Source: Amblyomma americanum
Taxonomy: Eukaryota > Arthropoda > Arachnida > Ixodida > Ixodidae
Reading direction: 5' to 3'
DNA: 64,000 bases
Assembly: GCF_052857255.1 (NCBI RefSeq)
Contig: NC_135498.1
Span: forward strand, 162,255,124-162,319,123
Shown here one piece after another: positions 51,887-62,424 of this stretch. The position numbers were made by a program, and so were the translations under genes. A model generated the notes under the pieces. That model was not told the origin of the DNA. It saw nothing but the letters and a program-made list of their open reading frames with translations, and searched no databases. The first letter of the stretch is position 1. Each line of letters begins with the position of its first letter.

Positions 51887-53725
51887 AAGGTCAAGGGTCA
51901 GGGTCAGGTACCCAGAGGTAGAACATCCGCCTCGCGTGCAAGAGGACCGGGGTTCAAATCCTGTGCCGCGCAGTTCTCCACCGGGTTTAAAAAAAAATCC
52001 GCGTGTCGATGGAATTGCATAACCAGGCCCGGAGTGCGGCCTGATCTCGGTGACCAGAACCGACAACGCACTCTCTCACCAGAGCAGGATTTGGCCACCC
52101 TGGTGTTGTAGTACTTGGCCACAACCTTCTATGATCAAACCAATTAACCCTCGGCCCTCAGTCCCAAGCGACTGCAGAGCAACTGACCACGGCGGCGGTC
52201 AGACCTGTGACGCAGCGGAAGGTGCTAAGAATCTCTGGCTCCGGACAGGCCGCCATTGGAATCTGAACCTGGCAACGTTTAACGCTAGAAGTTTAGCTAG
52301 TGAGGCTAGCCTAGCAGTGCTGTTTGAGGAACTAGTGGGAATTAAATGGGATGTGATAGGGCTTAGCGAAGTTAGGAGGACAGGTGAGGCGTATACAGTA
52401 CTAAAGGACGGACACATACTGTGCTATCGCGGGTTAGAGGATAGACGAGAACTAGGTGTGGGATTCGGCATTAATAAGGATATAGCTGGCAACGTAGAGG
52501 AGCTCTACAGTATTAACGAGAGGTAGCAGCTATAGTAATTAGGCTGAATAGGAGCTACAAGCTGAAAGTGGTGCAGGCCTACGCGCCCACATCCAGCCAT
52601 GATGACCAGACCGTTGAAAGTTTCTATGAGGACGTAGAATCGGCAATGAGTAAAGTAAAATCGCAGTACACTGTACTGATGGGCGACTTCAATGCGAAGG
52701 TCGGCAAGAAGCAGGCTGACGACCGCGCGGTAGGTGACTATGAGATAGGCGCTAGAAATAGCAGGGGAGAGTTATTAGTCGAATTCGCGGATAGAAATAA
52801 TTTACGGATCATGAATACCTTCTTCTGCAAACGAGAAAACAGGAAGTGGACCTGGAAGAGCCCAAATGGTGAGATTAAAAATGAAATCGACTTCATTCTA
52901 TGCGCTAGACCTGACATCATTCAGGATGTGGCCGTCCTCGGAAAGGTGCGTTGTAGCGACCACAGAATGGTAAGGTCTAGAACTAGATTAGACTTGAAGA
53001 GGGAATGGAAGAAGCTAGTGAAGAAGACCATTAATGAGTTAGCCGTAAGAGGGAAAGCACAGGAGTTTAGGATAGCGCTGCAAAACAGATATTCGGCTTT
53101 AACTGAGGAAGATGATCTTGATGTTCATTCAATGCACGATAATCTGACATCAATAATTACGGTGTGCGCAGTAGAAGTAGGCGGTGGGACAGTTCGAAAA
53201 GATACCGGGAAGCTATCTCAGGTGACGAAAGATCTGATTAAGAAGCGCCAAAACATGAGGGCATCTAACCCTACCGATATAATAGAACCAACAGAGCTAT
53301 CAAAGTTAATAAACAAGCGCAAGGTAGCCGACATAAGGAAGTTTAATATGAAGAGAATTGAGCATGCTATAAAGAACGGAGGTAGCCTAAAAACAGTGAA
53401 GAGGAAACTAGGCATAGGTAAAAACCAGATGTATGCATTAAGAGACAAGCAGGGCAATGACATTAGCAATATGGATAAGATAGTTAACGCAGCCGAAGAG
53501 TTCTACAGAGACCTGTACAGTAGCCAATGTAATCAGAGCGTTAATGAGAAAGACAGCAGTGCACAGCATTGCGTCATCCCGCCAGTAACGAAAGATGAAG
53601 TAAAGAAAGCTTTAGAAGCAATGAAAAGGGGAAAAGCAGCTGGGGAAAATCAGGTAACAGCAGATCTGTTGAAGGATGGAGGGGACATCGTGCTAGAAAA
53701 ACTAGCACGCCTTCACCGCCGATGA
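51887..53725 (+). pseudogene. RTE-type LINE, 5' part with endonuclease; 3' end missing
   Basis: Starts with short GGTCAG repeats and a tRNA-like leader (B-box-like GGTTCAAATCC at 51952). The coding part begins near 52240. WNLNLATFNARSL and GLSEVRR are the Asn and Glu motifs of an APE-type endonuclease. A one-base deletion near 52525 shifts the frame (NER then VAAIVIRLN expected). The next frame reads VLMGDFNAKVG, NEIDFILCARPD and CSDHRMVRS, the remaining endonuclease motifs. The linker follows up to VKKALEAMKRGKAAGENQVT, which is the start of the RT. Homology stops at about 53708, so the RT catalytic core is absent. Losing the 3' end while keeping the 5' end is unusual for a LINE. Confidence 0.85.
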
Positions 53726-54500
53726 CCACCGTGGCCAGTGGCCGAGAGTCTTCGTTTCTGTCAGTGGATGCAGGCCGAGATGCTCCAGTGCACGGCAAAG
53801 AGACTGTCTTTCGGCGCTGTAGGCGGGGCACTCTCAAAGAATGTCGGCTATTGTATCATCACACCCGCAGATTGCATATGCAGGGCTGTCAGCCATACCT
53901 ATTAAGGAGGAGTAGTGCTTGGTAAAAGCTACACCAAGATACAGGCGACAGAACACAGTTGCTTCAAGTCGTGGTAGACCGGATGGAAGCCGAAGCTTCA
54001 GATCTGGGTCTAAGTTTTTAAACGCGAATGCGAGAATTGGCCTCAATTCCACTCAGCAAGCGTGATGTCCCGCGACAGTGGTCTAAGCCTAACCACTGCG
54101 CCGGCTCTCGAGATGGGGATGGACACGCAATCGCACTCAAGGTGAGCGGTTCACGCGGCCTCGTCCGCGTGGTGGTTGCCTGCGATGCCGATGTGCTCAA
54201 TGGAGACACGAATAGCAGTAAGTTCTGCGCCAGTCGATGAAGTCCGGTGTGATGTTTTCACTTTCTTAACTATGGTCCTTACGGGGATGACTACGGAGCC
54301 CGAGGAACTGGAAGGGGTCACTGAGCCATTGGTGTATACGTGCAGTCGGTGTCCGTGTTTCTCATGAAATTATTCTAGAGTGGTCTGTTCGAGTGCTGTC
54401 GACGATAAATCCGCCTTCTCTTAGATGCCCGGTATAGAAAGAAGCACAGGAGGTTGGTGCAGACTCCATAATAGAGAAGACGGTCTAGAGGCTGGTGTAA
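53726..54500 (-). pseudogene. LINE C-terminal fragment with RNase H and Cys motif
   Basis: On the minus strand from about 54420: ADLSSTALEQTTLE, an in-frame TAA (54370-54372), then HRLHVYTNGSVT. That last piece is the first RNase H motif, YTDGS, with Asp replaced by Asn. Then come GAELTAIRVSIEH (Glu motif) and, after an apparent internal deletion, GIAGNHHADEAA (the last RNase H motif). Beyond that lie RLYLGVAFTKHYSSLI and CGCDDTIADILCECPAYS, a damaged form of the C-terminal Cys/His motif of RNase H-bearing LINEs (I/R1/LOA group). It abuts the cut end of the RTE LINE on one side and the PLE array on the other. Confidence 0.65.
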
Positions 54501-54698
54501 ATTGGTGATCCATGGAAAGTGAGAGTAGCGCAAAACGGGACAAAGGGACAGAGAAAGACAGACACAACACAGGCGCTAACTTCCGACTGAAAGAAACCAG
54601 GGCGGCCAAGACGAACGTAATCCGTGAGGGGAAACAGGCGCATGCGCCCAGAAAGATAATGAAAAACAGGTGAATGAGGATCTACGGATGTGCACGAT

Positions 54699-57101
54699 TC
54701 AGCGTTTCTTTAAGAAGGCCAGCTCTCTTTTGGACAGGGAGATAGACGGCTTGCTTACACATTTATCGTCCAAGGCAGCGATACGAGCTGCTTCAATAAT
54801 CTCTCGCGTTAACTGATCCCGGTGTCTGGCAACGATCGAGCACTTGTCCAGAAATGGCACACAACCACACTCCTTGCAGTGTAAAGCCAGATTACTGCCA
54901 GTAAAAGTTCTCAAGTTATTTTTGTGTTCGCGAAGTCTCTCATTCAAGCACCGACCTGACTGACCAACATACCGCTTACCGCAAGAGAGAGGGATGTCAT
55001 AAACAATGCCTTCAGTACATTTCACGAATTTCTTTCTGTGGTTGATGGTGCACTGCAGCTTTTGGGGACGTTTATCAGCGGGCAAAGTTTTTTTGGAAAG
55101 CGCACTTAGTTTTTCAGGGGCAGAAAAAACGACACGAACATTAGCTTTTGTCCCAATTTTCTTGAGATTGTGGGACAGGCAATGAATGTAAGGAATAACG
55201 GCAATTTTGTCTTTTTTTCTTTCTGAAGGCACGGACGGCAGTTGACCTTCCTGGCGCTTCTTCTTTAGTATGCCTTCGGCGACAGAAACACAAACATCAG
55301 CTGGGTAGCCTGCTTGATGGAACCTTGCGAGTTGAGCGTGAAAGCTCTCGCTGATGAGGTGGGGGCATGACTTTTCCAGAGCATTCTTCAAGCATAAATT
55401 AATAATGCCCCTTTTAACGAGTTTAGAATGGGCAGATATATAGGGGAGTAGAGGTTTGTTTGCCCGAGGTGCATAGCTCCAACACAGGTGGTTGTCCAGG
55501 AATTTAAAACGGATATCAAGAAAGCGAATCTCGTTGTCGGTTGGCATTTCGTTAGTCAATAGCAGCGGTGAAAAACACTCTTGTACCTTAGCTAAAATAC
55601 CGGATGCAACTTGCTCTAAGCACGATGGCGTACACTCAACAAGGAAAAAGAAATCGTCAACAAAACGAAAGATCTTGACGACATGAGGGCTGGTAAGCCT
55701 CTCTTGGAGGCTCCTGTCAAGATGTGCCAGATACAGGTCACTAAGTACAGGGGCTAGACAAGACCCAATGCATATTCCCTGTTTCTGAATGTGAGCAGCG
55801 CCTTGCCAGTTTATGAAAGTGGAGCGGAGATAAAAGTGTAGCAATTCTAAAAAACCACTGACGGATAAACCGGATTCATTCTGAAATGACACAGCGCCGA
55901 AATGATGGATCGAATCTTCGACAATTGTAAGCAGGTTATGATGGGGCAAGGAGTAATAAAGATCTTTCACATCAATTGAGAAACCAAGAAGGCTCTTGTC
56001 AGAAAGCGATTTCACAGCACTTAACACTTCCTCTGAACTACGTACTAGAAATGGGTCATCTATCGTCAACATGTTTAGTTTTTCTTTTAGAAATATAGCG
56101 ATTGACTTTTGCCAAGTGTCCTGTTCGGAAACGATTACCCTAAAGGGAACGCCAGCCTTATGCGTTTTTGCGCTGAAAAACACTTCTAGGAAGAGGCGCT
56201 TACTACTTTCAATGCTGCTGGCTAGTCTTTCGAGATTAAGCTTGAGACAAAGTTTTTTTGCTTGAACCTTAAGTTTGGGAAGTGAAACACTTCTTCCACA
56301 TTTAAACACTTCTGTTATGGCATGATTGGCTTTTTCATTGAATACACCGTGGGGAAAGACAGCAAACACGCCCTCTTTGTCAGAGGGGATGACGCAAAGC
56401 GACTGTTCGGCTAGGTAGGACACGACACGATCCACACGAACTTTTGAAGGACGAGGCTTACAGTACTGTAGGACGTCTACGCCGTCGGAGGTGCACCGGC
56501 CAGAGTCCTCTTTGTCGGCTAGGCGAGACACACGTCGCACCATGGAAAGTAGCTCATGCGGAGTCTTCGAAGTCTCCCTTGCAAACTTGGGTCCAAGGGA
56601 CAACAACCGGTTGACGTCCTCAGGAAGGGTGACTCCTTCGGAGACGTATACGCTGTTGCATATTCTCGACCCCTTAGGTGGGCAGACTGATCGAAGGGAT
56701 CGGAGTTGAAGTTGCCACAGGGCTTCAGTTGTTTGGTCCGCTAGAAGCAGATACGCTCGCAGCTGACGTTTAGCGGCGTTGGGTTCCAGTGCCTGTTGGA
56801 GTTGCACGGCTAAGTGCTCCCTCAGAAGACGTACATAACGATGACATTCAGATTTTACAATCTTGCATATTCTGCGGGAGTGCCCAGTGGAGGGGTTGAG
56901 ACCATTGAAGAGAAGTCTGACGTCGTCGGGTAGAATCCCGGAGCGAAGGCAAAAAGCTGCAGCACGTGCTTTGCACACAGTGGCAGCAATAACGGACACG
57001 GTCGCACATGGGCCTTGGGAAACACGTAGAAAGACGCCCGAAGAACTAGAAACGTAATTCACAAGGGTAGAAACTTGGGCGAGTCGGTAACGGTGATCCA
57101 T
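54699..57101 (-). CDS. PLE protein: RT plus GIY-YIG endonuclease (unit 1)
   Basis: Penelope-like retroelement polyprotein of 800 residues from ATG 57101 (MDHRYRLAQ). The frame is open for 32 more codons upstream, but that stretch has only TTG at 57197, not ATG. In numbering from the TTG, the PLE N-terminal DKG-type motif is PSDKEG (about 271). RT motif A is FSIDVKDLYYSLP (about 406), motif B is GICIGSCLAPVLSDLYL (about 474), motif C is RFVDDFF (about 511), and FLDIRF is near 559. A linker follows, then the GIY-YIG core IVYDIPLSCGKRYVGQSGR (731-749), R..EH, Cys/His pairs (HCKECGC) and REIIEAA. All catalytic residues expected are present, so it may be active. The ATG lies in the 3' end of the neighbouring unit 2. 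Confidence 0.93.
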   Translation of the reverse strand: MDHRYRLAQVSTLVNYVSSSSGVFLRVSQGPCATVSVIAATVCKARAAAFCLRSGILPDDVRLLFNGLNPSTGHSRRICKIVKSECHRYVRLLREHLAVQLQQALEPNAAKRQLRAYLLLADQTTEALWQLQLRSLRSVCPPKGSRICNSVYVSEGVTLPEDVNRLLSLGPKFARETSKTPHELLSMVRRVSRLADKEDSGRCTSDGVDVLQYCKPRPSKVRVDRVVSYLAEQSLCVIPSDKEGVFAVFPHGVFNEKANHAITEVFKCGRSVSLPKLKVQAKKLCLKLNLERLASSIESSKRLFLEVFFSAKTHKAGVPFRVIVSEQDTWQKSIAIFLKEKLNMLTIDDPFLVRSSEEVLSAVKSLSDKSLLGFSIDVKDLYYSLPHHNLLTIVEDSIHHFGAVSFQNESGLSVSGFLELLHFYLRSTFINWQGAAHIQKQGICIGSCLAPVLSDLYLAHLDRSLQERLTSPHVVKIFRFVDDFFFLVECTPSCLEQVASGILAKVQECFSPLLLTNEMPTDNEIRFLDIRFKFLDNHLCWSYAPRANKPLLPYISAHSKLVKRGIINLCLKNALEKSCPHLISESFHAQLARFHQAGYPADVCVSVAEGILKKKRQEGQLPSVPSERKKDKIAVIPYIHCLSHNLKKIGTKANVRVVFSAPEKLSALSKKTLPADKRPQKLQCTINHRKKFVKCTEGIVYDIPLSCGKRYVGQSGRCLNERLREHKNNLRTFTGSNLALHCKECGCVPFLDKCSIVARHRDQLTREIIEAARIAALDDKCVSKPSISLSKRELAFLKKR

Positions 57102-57286
57102 GGAAAGTGAGAGTAGCGCAAAACGGGACAAAGGGACAGAGAAAGACAGACACAACACAGGCGCTAACTTCCGACTGAAAGAAACCAGGGCGGCCAAGAC
57201 GAACGTAATCCGTGAGGGGAAACAGGCGCATGCGCCCAGAAAGATAATGAAAAACAGGTGAATGAGGATCTACGGATGTGCACGAT

Positions 57287-59689
57287 TCAGCGTTTCTTTA
57301 AGAAGGCCAGCTCTCTTTTGGACAGGGAGATAGACGGCTTGCTTACACATTTATCGTCCAAGGCAGCGATACGAGCTGCTTCAATAATCTCTCGCGTTAA
57401 CTGATCCCGGTGTCTGGCAACGATCGAGCACTTGTCCAGAAATGGCACACAACCACACTCCTTGCAGTGTAAAGCCAGATTACTGCCAGTAAAAGTTCTC
57501 AAGTTATTTTTGTGTTCGCGAAGTCTCTCATTCAAGCACCGACCTGACTGACCAACATACCGCTTACCGCAAGAGAGAGGGATGTCATAAACAATGCCTT
57601 CAGTACATTTCACGAATTTCGTTCTGTGGTTGATGGTGCACTGCAGCTTTTGGGGACGTTTATCAGCGGGCAAAGTTTTTTTGGAAAGCGCACTTAGTTT
57701 TTCAGGGGCAGAAAAAACGACACGAACATTAGCTTTTGTCCCAATTTTCTTGAGATTGTGGGACAGGCAATGAATGTAAGGAATAACGGCAATTTTGTCT
57801 TTTTTTCTTTCTGAAGGCACGGACGGCAGTTGACCTTCCTGGCGCTTCTTCTTTAGTATGCCTTCGGCGACAGAAACACAAACATCAGCTGGGTAGCCTG
57901 CTTGATGGAACCTTGCGAGTTGAGCGTGAAAGCTCTCGCTGATGAGGTGGGGGCATGACTTTTCCAGAGCATTCTTCAAGCATAAATTAATAATGCCCCT
58001 TTTAACGAGTTTAGAATGGGCAGATATATAGGGGAGTAGAGGTTTGTTTGCCCGAGGTGCATAGCTCCAACACAGGTGGTTGTCCAGAAATTTAAAACGG
58101 ATATCAAGAAAGCGAATCTCGTTGTCGGTTGGCATTTCGTTAGTCAATAGCAGCGGTGAAAAACACTCTTGTACCTTAGCTAAAATACCGGATGCAACTT
58201 GCTCTAAGCACGATGGCGTACACTCAACAAGGAAAAAGAAATCGTCAACAAAACGAAAGATCTTGACGACATGAGGGCTGGTAAGCCTCTCTTGGAGGCT
58301 CCTGTCAAGATGTGCCAGATACAGGTCACTAAGTACAGGGGCTAGACAAGACCCAATGCATATTCCCTGTTTCTGAATGTGAGCAGCGCCTTGCCAGTTT
58401 ATGAAAGTGGAGCGGAGATAAAAGTGTAGCAATTCTAAAAAACCACTGACGGATAAACCGGATTCATTCTGAAATGACACAGCGCCGAAATGATGGATCG
58501 AATCTTCGACAATTGTAAGCAGGTTATGATGGGGCAAGGAGTAATAAAGATCTTTCACATCAATTGAGAAACCAAGAAGGCTCTTGTCAGAAAGCGATTT
58601 CACAGCACTTAACACTTCCTCTGAACTACGTACTAGAAATGGGTCATCTATCGTCAACATGTTTAGTTTTTCTTTTAGAAATATAGCGATTGACTTTTGC
58701 CAAGTGTCCTGTTCGGAAACGATTACCCTAAAGGGAACGCCAGCCTTATGCGTTTTTGCGCTGAAAAACACTTCTAGGAAGAGGCGCTTACTACTTTCAA
58801 TGCTGCTGGCTAGTCTTTCGAGATTAAGCTTGAGACAAAGTTTTTTTGCTTGAACCTTAAGTTTGGGAAGTGAAACACTTCTTCCACATTTAAACACTTC
58901 TGTTATGGCATGATTGGCTTTTTCATTGAATACACCGTGGGGAAAGACAGCAAACACGCCCTCTTTGTCAGAGGGGATGACGCAAAGCGACTGTTCGGCT
59001 AGGTAGGACACGACACGATCCACACGAACTTTTGAAGGACGAGGCTTACAGTACTGTAGGACGTCTACGCCGTCGGAGGTGCACCGGCCAGAGTCCTCTT
59101 TGTCGGCTAGGCGAGACACACGTCGCACCATGGAAAGTAGCTCATGCGGAGTCTTCGAAGTCTCCCTTGCAAACTTGGGTCCAAGGGACAACAACCGGTT
59201 GACGTCCTCAGGAAGGGTGACTCCTTCGGAGACGTATACGCTGTTGCATATTCTCGACCCCTTAGGTGGGCAGAGGGATCGAAGGGATCGGAGTTGAAGT
59301 TGCCACAGGGCTTCAGTTGTTTGGTCCGCTAGAAGCAGATACGCTCGCAGCTGACGTTTAGCGGCGTTGGGTTCCAGTGCCTGTTGGAGTTGCACGGCTA
59401 AGTGCTCCCTCAGAAGACGTACATAACGATGACATTCAGATTTTACAATCTTGCATATTCTGCGGGAGTGCCCAGTGGAGGGGTTGAGACCATTGAAGAG
59501 AAGTCTGACGTCGTCGGGTAGAATCCCGGAGCGAAGGCAAAAAGCTGCAGCACGTGCTTTGCACACAGTGGCAGCAATAACGGACACGGTCGCACATGGG
59601 CCTTGGGAAACACGTAGAAAGACGCCCGAAGAACTAGAAACGTAATTCACAAGGGTAGAAACTTGGGCGAGTCGGTAACGGTGATCCAT
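57287..59689 (-). CDS. PLE protein: RT plus GIY-YIG endonuclease (unit 2)
   Basis: Same 800-residue product as unit 1 with only scattered differences (Leu for Val in SLRSLCPP, Thr for Lys in NHRTKFVKC). All RT motifs A-C and the GIY-YIG core are intact and there is no internal stop. Only 89 bp separate its stop codon from the TTG-initiated long frame of unit 1, so the spacer that would serve as 3' UTR of one unit is also the leader of the next. The first ATG (59689) lies within the 3' terminal 10 bp of unit 3. Promoter elements were not recognised in the spacer. Confidence 0.93.
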   Translation of the reverse strand: MDHRYRLAQVSTLVNYVSSSSGVFLRVSQGPCATVSVIAATVCKARAAAFCLRSGILPDDVRLLFNGLNPSTGHSRRICKIVKSECHRYVRLLREHLAVQLQQALEPNAAKRQLRAYLLLADQTTEALWQLQLRSLRSLCPPKGSRICNSVYVSEGVTLPEDVNRLLSLGPKFARETSKTPHELLSMVRRVSRLADKEDSGRCTSDGVDVLQYCKPRPSKVRVDRVVSYLAEQSLCVIPSDKEGVFAVFPHGVFNEKANHAITEVFKCGRSVSLPKLKVQAKKLCLKLNLERLASSIESSKRLFLEVFFSAKTHKAGVPFRVIVSEQDTWQKSIAIFLKEKLNMLTIDDPFLVRSSEEVLSAVKSLSDKSLLGFSIDVKDLYYSLPHHNLLTIVEDSIHHFGAVSFQNESGLSVSGFLELLHFYLRSTFINWQGAAHIQKQGICIGSCLAPVLSDLYLAHLDRSLQERLTSPHVVKIFRFVDDFFFLVECTPSCLEQVASGILAKVQECFSPLLLTNEMPTDNEIRFLDIRFKFLDNHLCWSYAPRANKPLLPYISAHSKLVKRGIINLCLKNALEKSCPHLISESFHAQLARFHQAGYPADVCVSVAEGILKKKRQEGQLPSVPSERKKDKIAVIPYIHCLSHNLKKIGTKANVRVVFSAPEKLSALSKKTLPADKRPQKLQCTINHRTKFVKCTEGIVYDIPLSCGKRYVGQSGRCLNERLREHKNNLRTFTGSNLALHCKECGCVPFLDKCSIVARHRDQLTREIIEAARIAALDDKCVSKPSISLSKRELAFLKKR

Positions 59690-59874
59690 GGAAAGTGAGA
59701 GTAGCGCAAAACGGGACAAAGGGACAGAGAAAGACAGACACAACACAGGCGCTAACTTCCGACTGAAAGAAACCAGGGCGGCCAAGACGAACGTAATCCG
59801 TGAGGGGAAACAGGCGCATACGCCCAGAAAGATAATGAAAAACAGGTGAATGAGGATCTACGGATGTGCACGAT

Positions 59875-61760
59875 TCAGCGTTTCTTTAAGAAGGCCAGCT
59901 CTCTTTTGGACAGGGAGATAGACGGCTTGCTTACACATTTATCGTCCAAGGCAGCGATACGAGCTGCTTCAATAATCTCTCGCGTTAACTGATCCCGGTG
60001 TCTGGCAACGATCGAGCACTTGTCCAGAAATGGCACACAACCACACTCCTTGCAGTGTAAAGCCAGATTACTGCCAGTAAAAGTTCTCAAGTTATTTTTG
60101 TGTTCGCGAAGTCTCTCATTCAAGCACCGACCTGACTGACCAACATACCGCTTACCGCAAGAGAGAGGGATGTCATAAACAATGCCTTCAGTACATTTCA
60201 CGAATTTCGTTCTGTGGTTGATGGTGCACTGCAGCTTTTGGGGACGTTTATCAGCGGGCAAAGTTTTTTTGGAAAGCGCACTTAGTTTTTCAGGGGCATA
60301 AAAAACGACACGAACATTAGCTTTTGTCCCAATTTTCTTGAGATTGTGGGACAGGCAATGAATGTAAGGAATAACGGCAATTTTGTCTTTTTTTCTTTCT
60401 GAAGGCACGGACGGCAGTTGACCTTCCTGGCGCTTCTTCTTTAGTATGCCTTCGGCGACAGAAACACAAACATCAGCTGGGTAGCCTGCTTGATGGAACC
60501 TTGCGAGTTGAGCGTGAAAGCTCTCGCTGATGAGGTGGGGGCATGACTTTTCCAGAGCATTCTTCAAGCATAAATTAATAATGCCCCTTTTAACGAGTTT
60601 AGAATGGGCAGATATATAGGGGAGTAGAGGTTTGTTTGCCCGAGGTGCATAGCTCCAACACAGGTGGTTGTCCAGGAATTTAAAACGGATATCAAGAAAG
60701 CGAATCTCGTTGTCGGTTGGCATTTCGTTAGTCAATAGCAGCGGTGAAAAACACTCTTGTACCTTAGCTAAAATACCGGATGCAACTTGCTCTAAGCACG
60801 ATGGCGTACACTCAACAAGGAAAAAGAAATCGTCAACAAAACGAAAGATCTTGACGACATGAGGGCTGGTAAGCCTCTCTTGGAGGCTCCTGTCAAGATG
60901 TGCCAGATACAGGTCACTAAGTACAGGGGCTAGACAAGACCCAATGCATATTCCCTGTTTCTGAATGTGAGCAGCGCCTTGCCAGTTTATGAAAGTGGAG
61001 CGGAGATAAAAGTGTAGCAATTCTAAAAAACCACTGACGGATAAACCGGATTCATTCTGAAATGACACAGCGCCGAAATGATGGATCGAATCTTCGACAA
61101 TTGTAAGCAGGTTATGATGGGGCAAGGAGTAATAAAGATCTTTCACATCAATTGAGAAACCAAGAAGGCTCTTGTCAGAAAGCGATTTCACAGCACTTAA
61201 CACTTCCTCTGAACTACGTACTAGAAATGGGTCATCTATCGTCAACATGTTTAGTTTTTCTTTTAGAAATATTGCGATTGACTTTTGCCAAGTGTCCTGT
61301 TCGGAAGCGATTACCCTTAAGGGAACGCCAGCCTCATGCGTTTTTGCGCTGAAAAACACTTCTAGGAAGAGGCGCTTACTACTTTCAATGCTGCTGGCTA
61401 GTCTTTCGAGATTAAGCTTGAGACAAAGTTTTTTTGCTTGAACCTTAAGTTTGGGAAGTGAAACACTTCTTCCACATTTAAACACTTCTGTTATGGCATG
61501 ATTGGCTTTTTCATTGAATACACCGTGGGGAAAGACAGCAAACCCGCCCTCTTTGTCAGAGGGGATGACGCAAAGCGACTGTTCGGCTAGGTAGGACACG
61601 ACACGATCCACACGAACTTTTGAAGGACGAGGCTTACAGTACTGTAGGACGTCTACGCCGTCGGAGGTGCACCGGCCAGAGTCCTCTTTGTCGGCTAGGC
61701 GAGACACACGTCGCACCATGGAAAGTAGCTCATGCGGAGTCTTCGAAGTCTCCCTTGCAA
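59875..61760 (-). CDS. PLE protein, 5'-truncated (unit 3)
   Basis: Lacks the first ~207 residues of the long frame because the unit is cut at the inversion junction (61758-61760). The first internal Met is at 61719 (MVRRVSRLADKE), giving 614 residues that still include the whole RT and GIY-YIG domains without a stop. It carries more private changes than units 1 and 2: VPLRVIASEQD for VPFRVIVSEQD, THEAG for THKAG, EGGFAV for EGVFAV and VVFYAPEK for VVFSAPEK. It has no upstream unit to supply a start, so expression is doubtful. Confidence 0.85.
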
Positions 61761-62424
61761 TCTCAAGAAAATTGGGACAAAAGCTAATGTTCGTGTCGTT
61801 TTTTCTGCCCCTGAAAAACTAAGTGCGCTTTCCAAAAAAACTTTGCCCGCTGATAAACGTCCCCAAAAGCTGCAGTGCACCATCAACCACAGAAAGAAAT
61901 TCGTGAAATGTACTGAAGGCATTGTTTATGACATCCCTCTCTCTTGCGGTAAGCGGTATGTTGGTCAGTCAGGTCGGTGCTTGAATGAGAGACTTCGCGA
62001 ACACAAAAATAACTTGAGAACTTTTACTGGCAGTAATCTGGCTTTACACTGCAAGGAGTGTGGTTGTGTGCCATTTCTGGACAAGTGCTCGATCGTTGCC
62101 AGACACCGGGATCAGTTAACGCGAGAGATTATTGAAGCAGCTCGTATCGCTGCCTTGGACGATAAATGTGTAAGCAAGCCGTCTATCTCCCTGTCCAAAA
62201 GAGAGCTGGCCTTCTTAAAGAAACGCTGAATCGTGCACATCCGTAGATCCTCATTCACCTGTTTTTCATTATCTTTCTGGGCGCATGCGCCTGTTTCCCC
62301 TCACGGATTACGTTCGTCATGGCCGCCCTGGTTTCTTTCAGTCGGAAGTTCGCGCCTGTGTTGTGTCTGTCTTTCTCTGTCCCTTTGTCCCGTTTTGCGC
62401 TACTCTCACTTTCCATGGATCACC
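61758..62424 (+). pseudogene. PLE family C unit 4: GIY-YIG fragment, opposite strand
   Basis: On the plus strand, homology starts at the CAA shared with unit 3 (61758-61760) and reads NLKKIGTKANVRVVFSAPEK through the GIY-YIG core (IVYDIPLSCGKRYVGQSGR) to TGA at 62227-62229, then the spacer to 62424. The RT is missing. An ATG at 61732 inside antisense sequence of unit 3 opens a chimeric 165-codon frame across the junction. That ATG is a product of the rearrangement, not of the element. Confidence 0.9.

Larger units (their letters stand above)
54504..61760 (-). mobile_element. PLE family C, head-to-tail array of 2,588-bp units
   Basis: Three units lie in tandem on the minus strand: 54504-57091, 57092-59679 and 59680-61760. 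The period is exactly 2,588 bp and the units are near-identical. The last is 5'-truncated at the inversion point. A further 3' tail piece of the pattern (54504-54609) ends the array at GGTGATCC, where host or LINE sequence begins. Units differ by a few substitutions (for example Lys/Thr at residue 722 and Val/Leu at residue 171 of the long frame). The array lies beside, and probably in, a decayed LINE. Confidence 0.95.

Noticed and set aside
53226..53725. Intact RTE polyprotein
   Set aside because: The frame is shifted near 52525 and sequence similarity stops at the beginning of the RT domain.
54490..54515. Family A/B terminal motif at the left end of array C
   Set aside because: The sense end ATCACCAATTTACACCAGCC is only faintly similar to ACCAACTNGGCC. 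The similarity is too weak to claim, and the other flank is outside the window.
54421..54609. Apparent 62-codon gene at the end of the array
   Set aside because: It is the 3' tail of the PLE pattern (the leader of a further unit) running into LINE sequence after MDH; no unit follows.
57092..57286. Hammerhead ribozyme in the PLE spacer
   Set aside because: Such ribozymes are known in PLEs, but I could not find the CTGANGA and GAAA core in the right order in the spacer of family C or in the tails of A and B. A structural search would be decisive.
55492..61441. Plus-strand frames of 64-89 codons repeated in each PLE unit
   Set aside because: They are antisense shadows of the RT/GIY-YIG frame and recur only because the units are identical.
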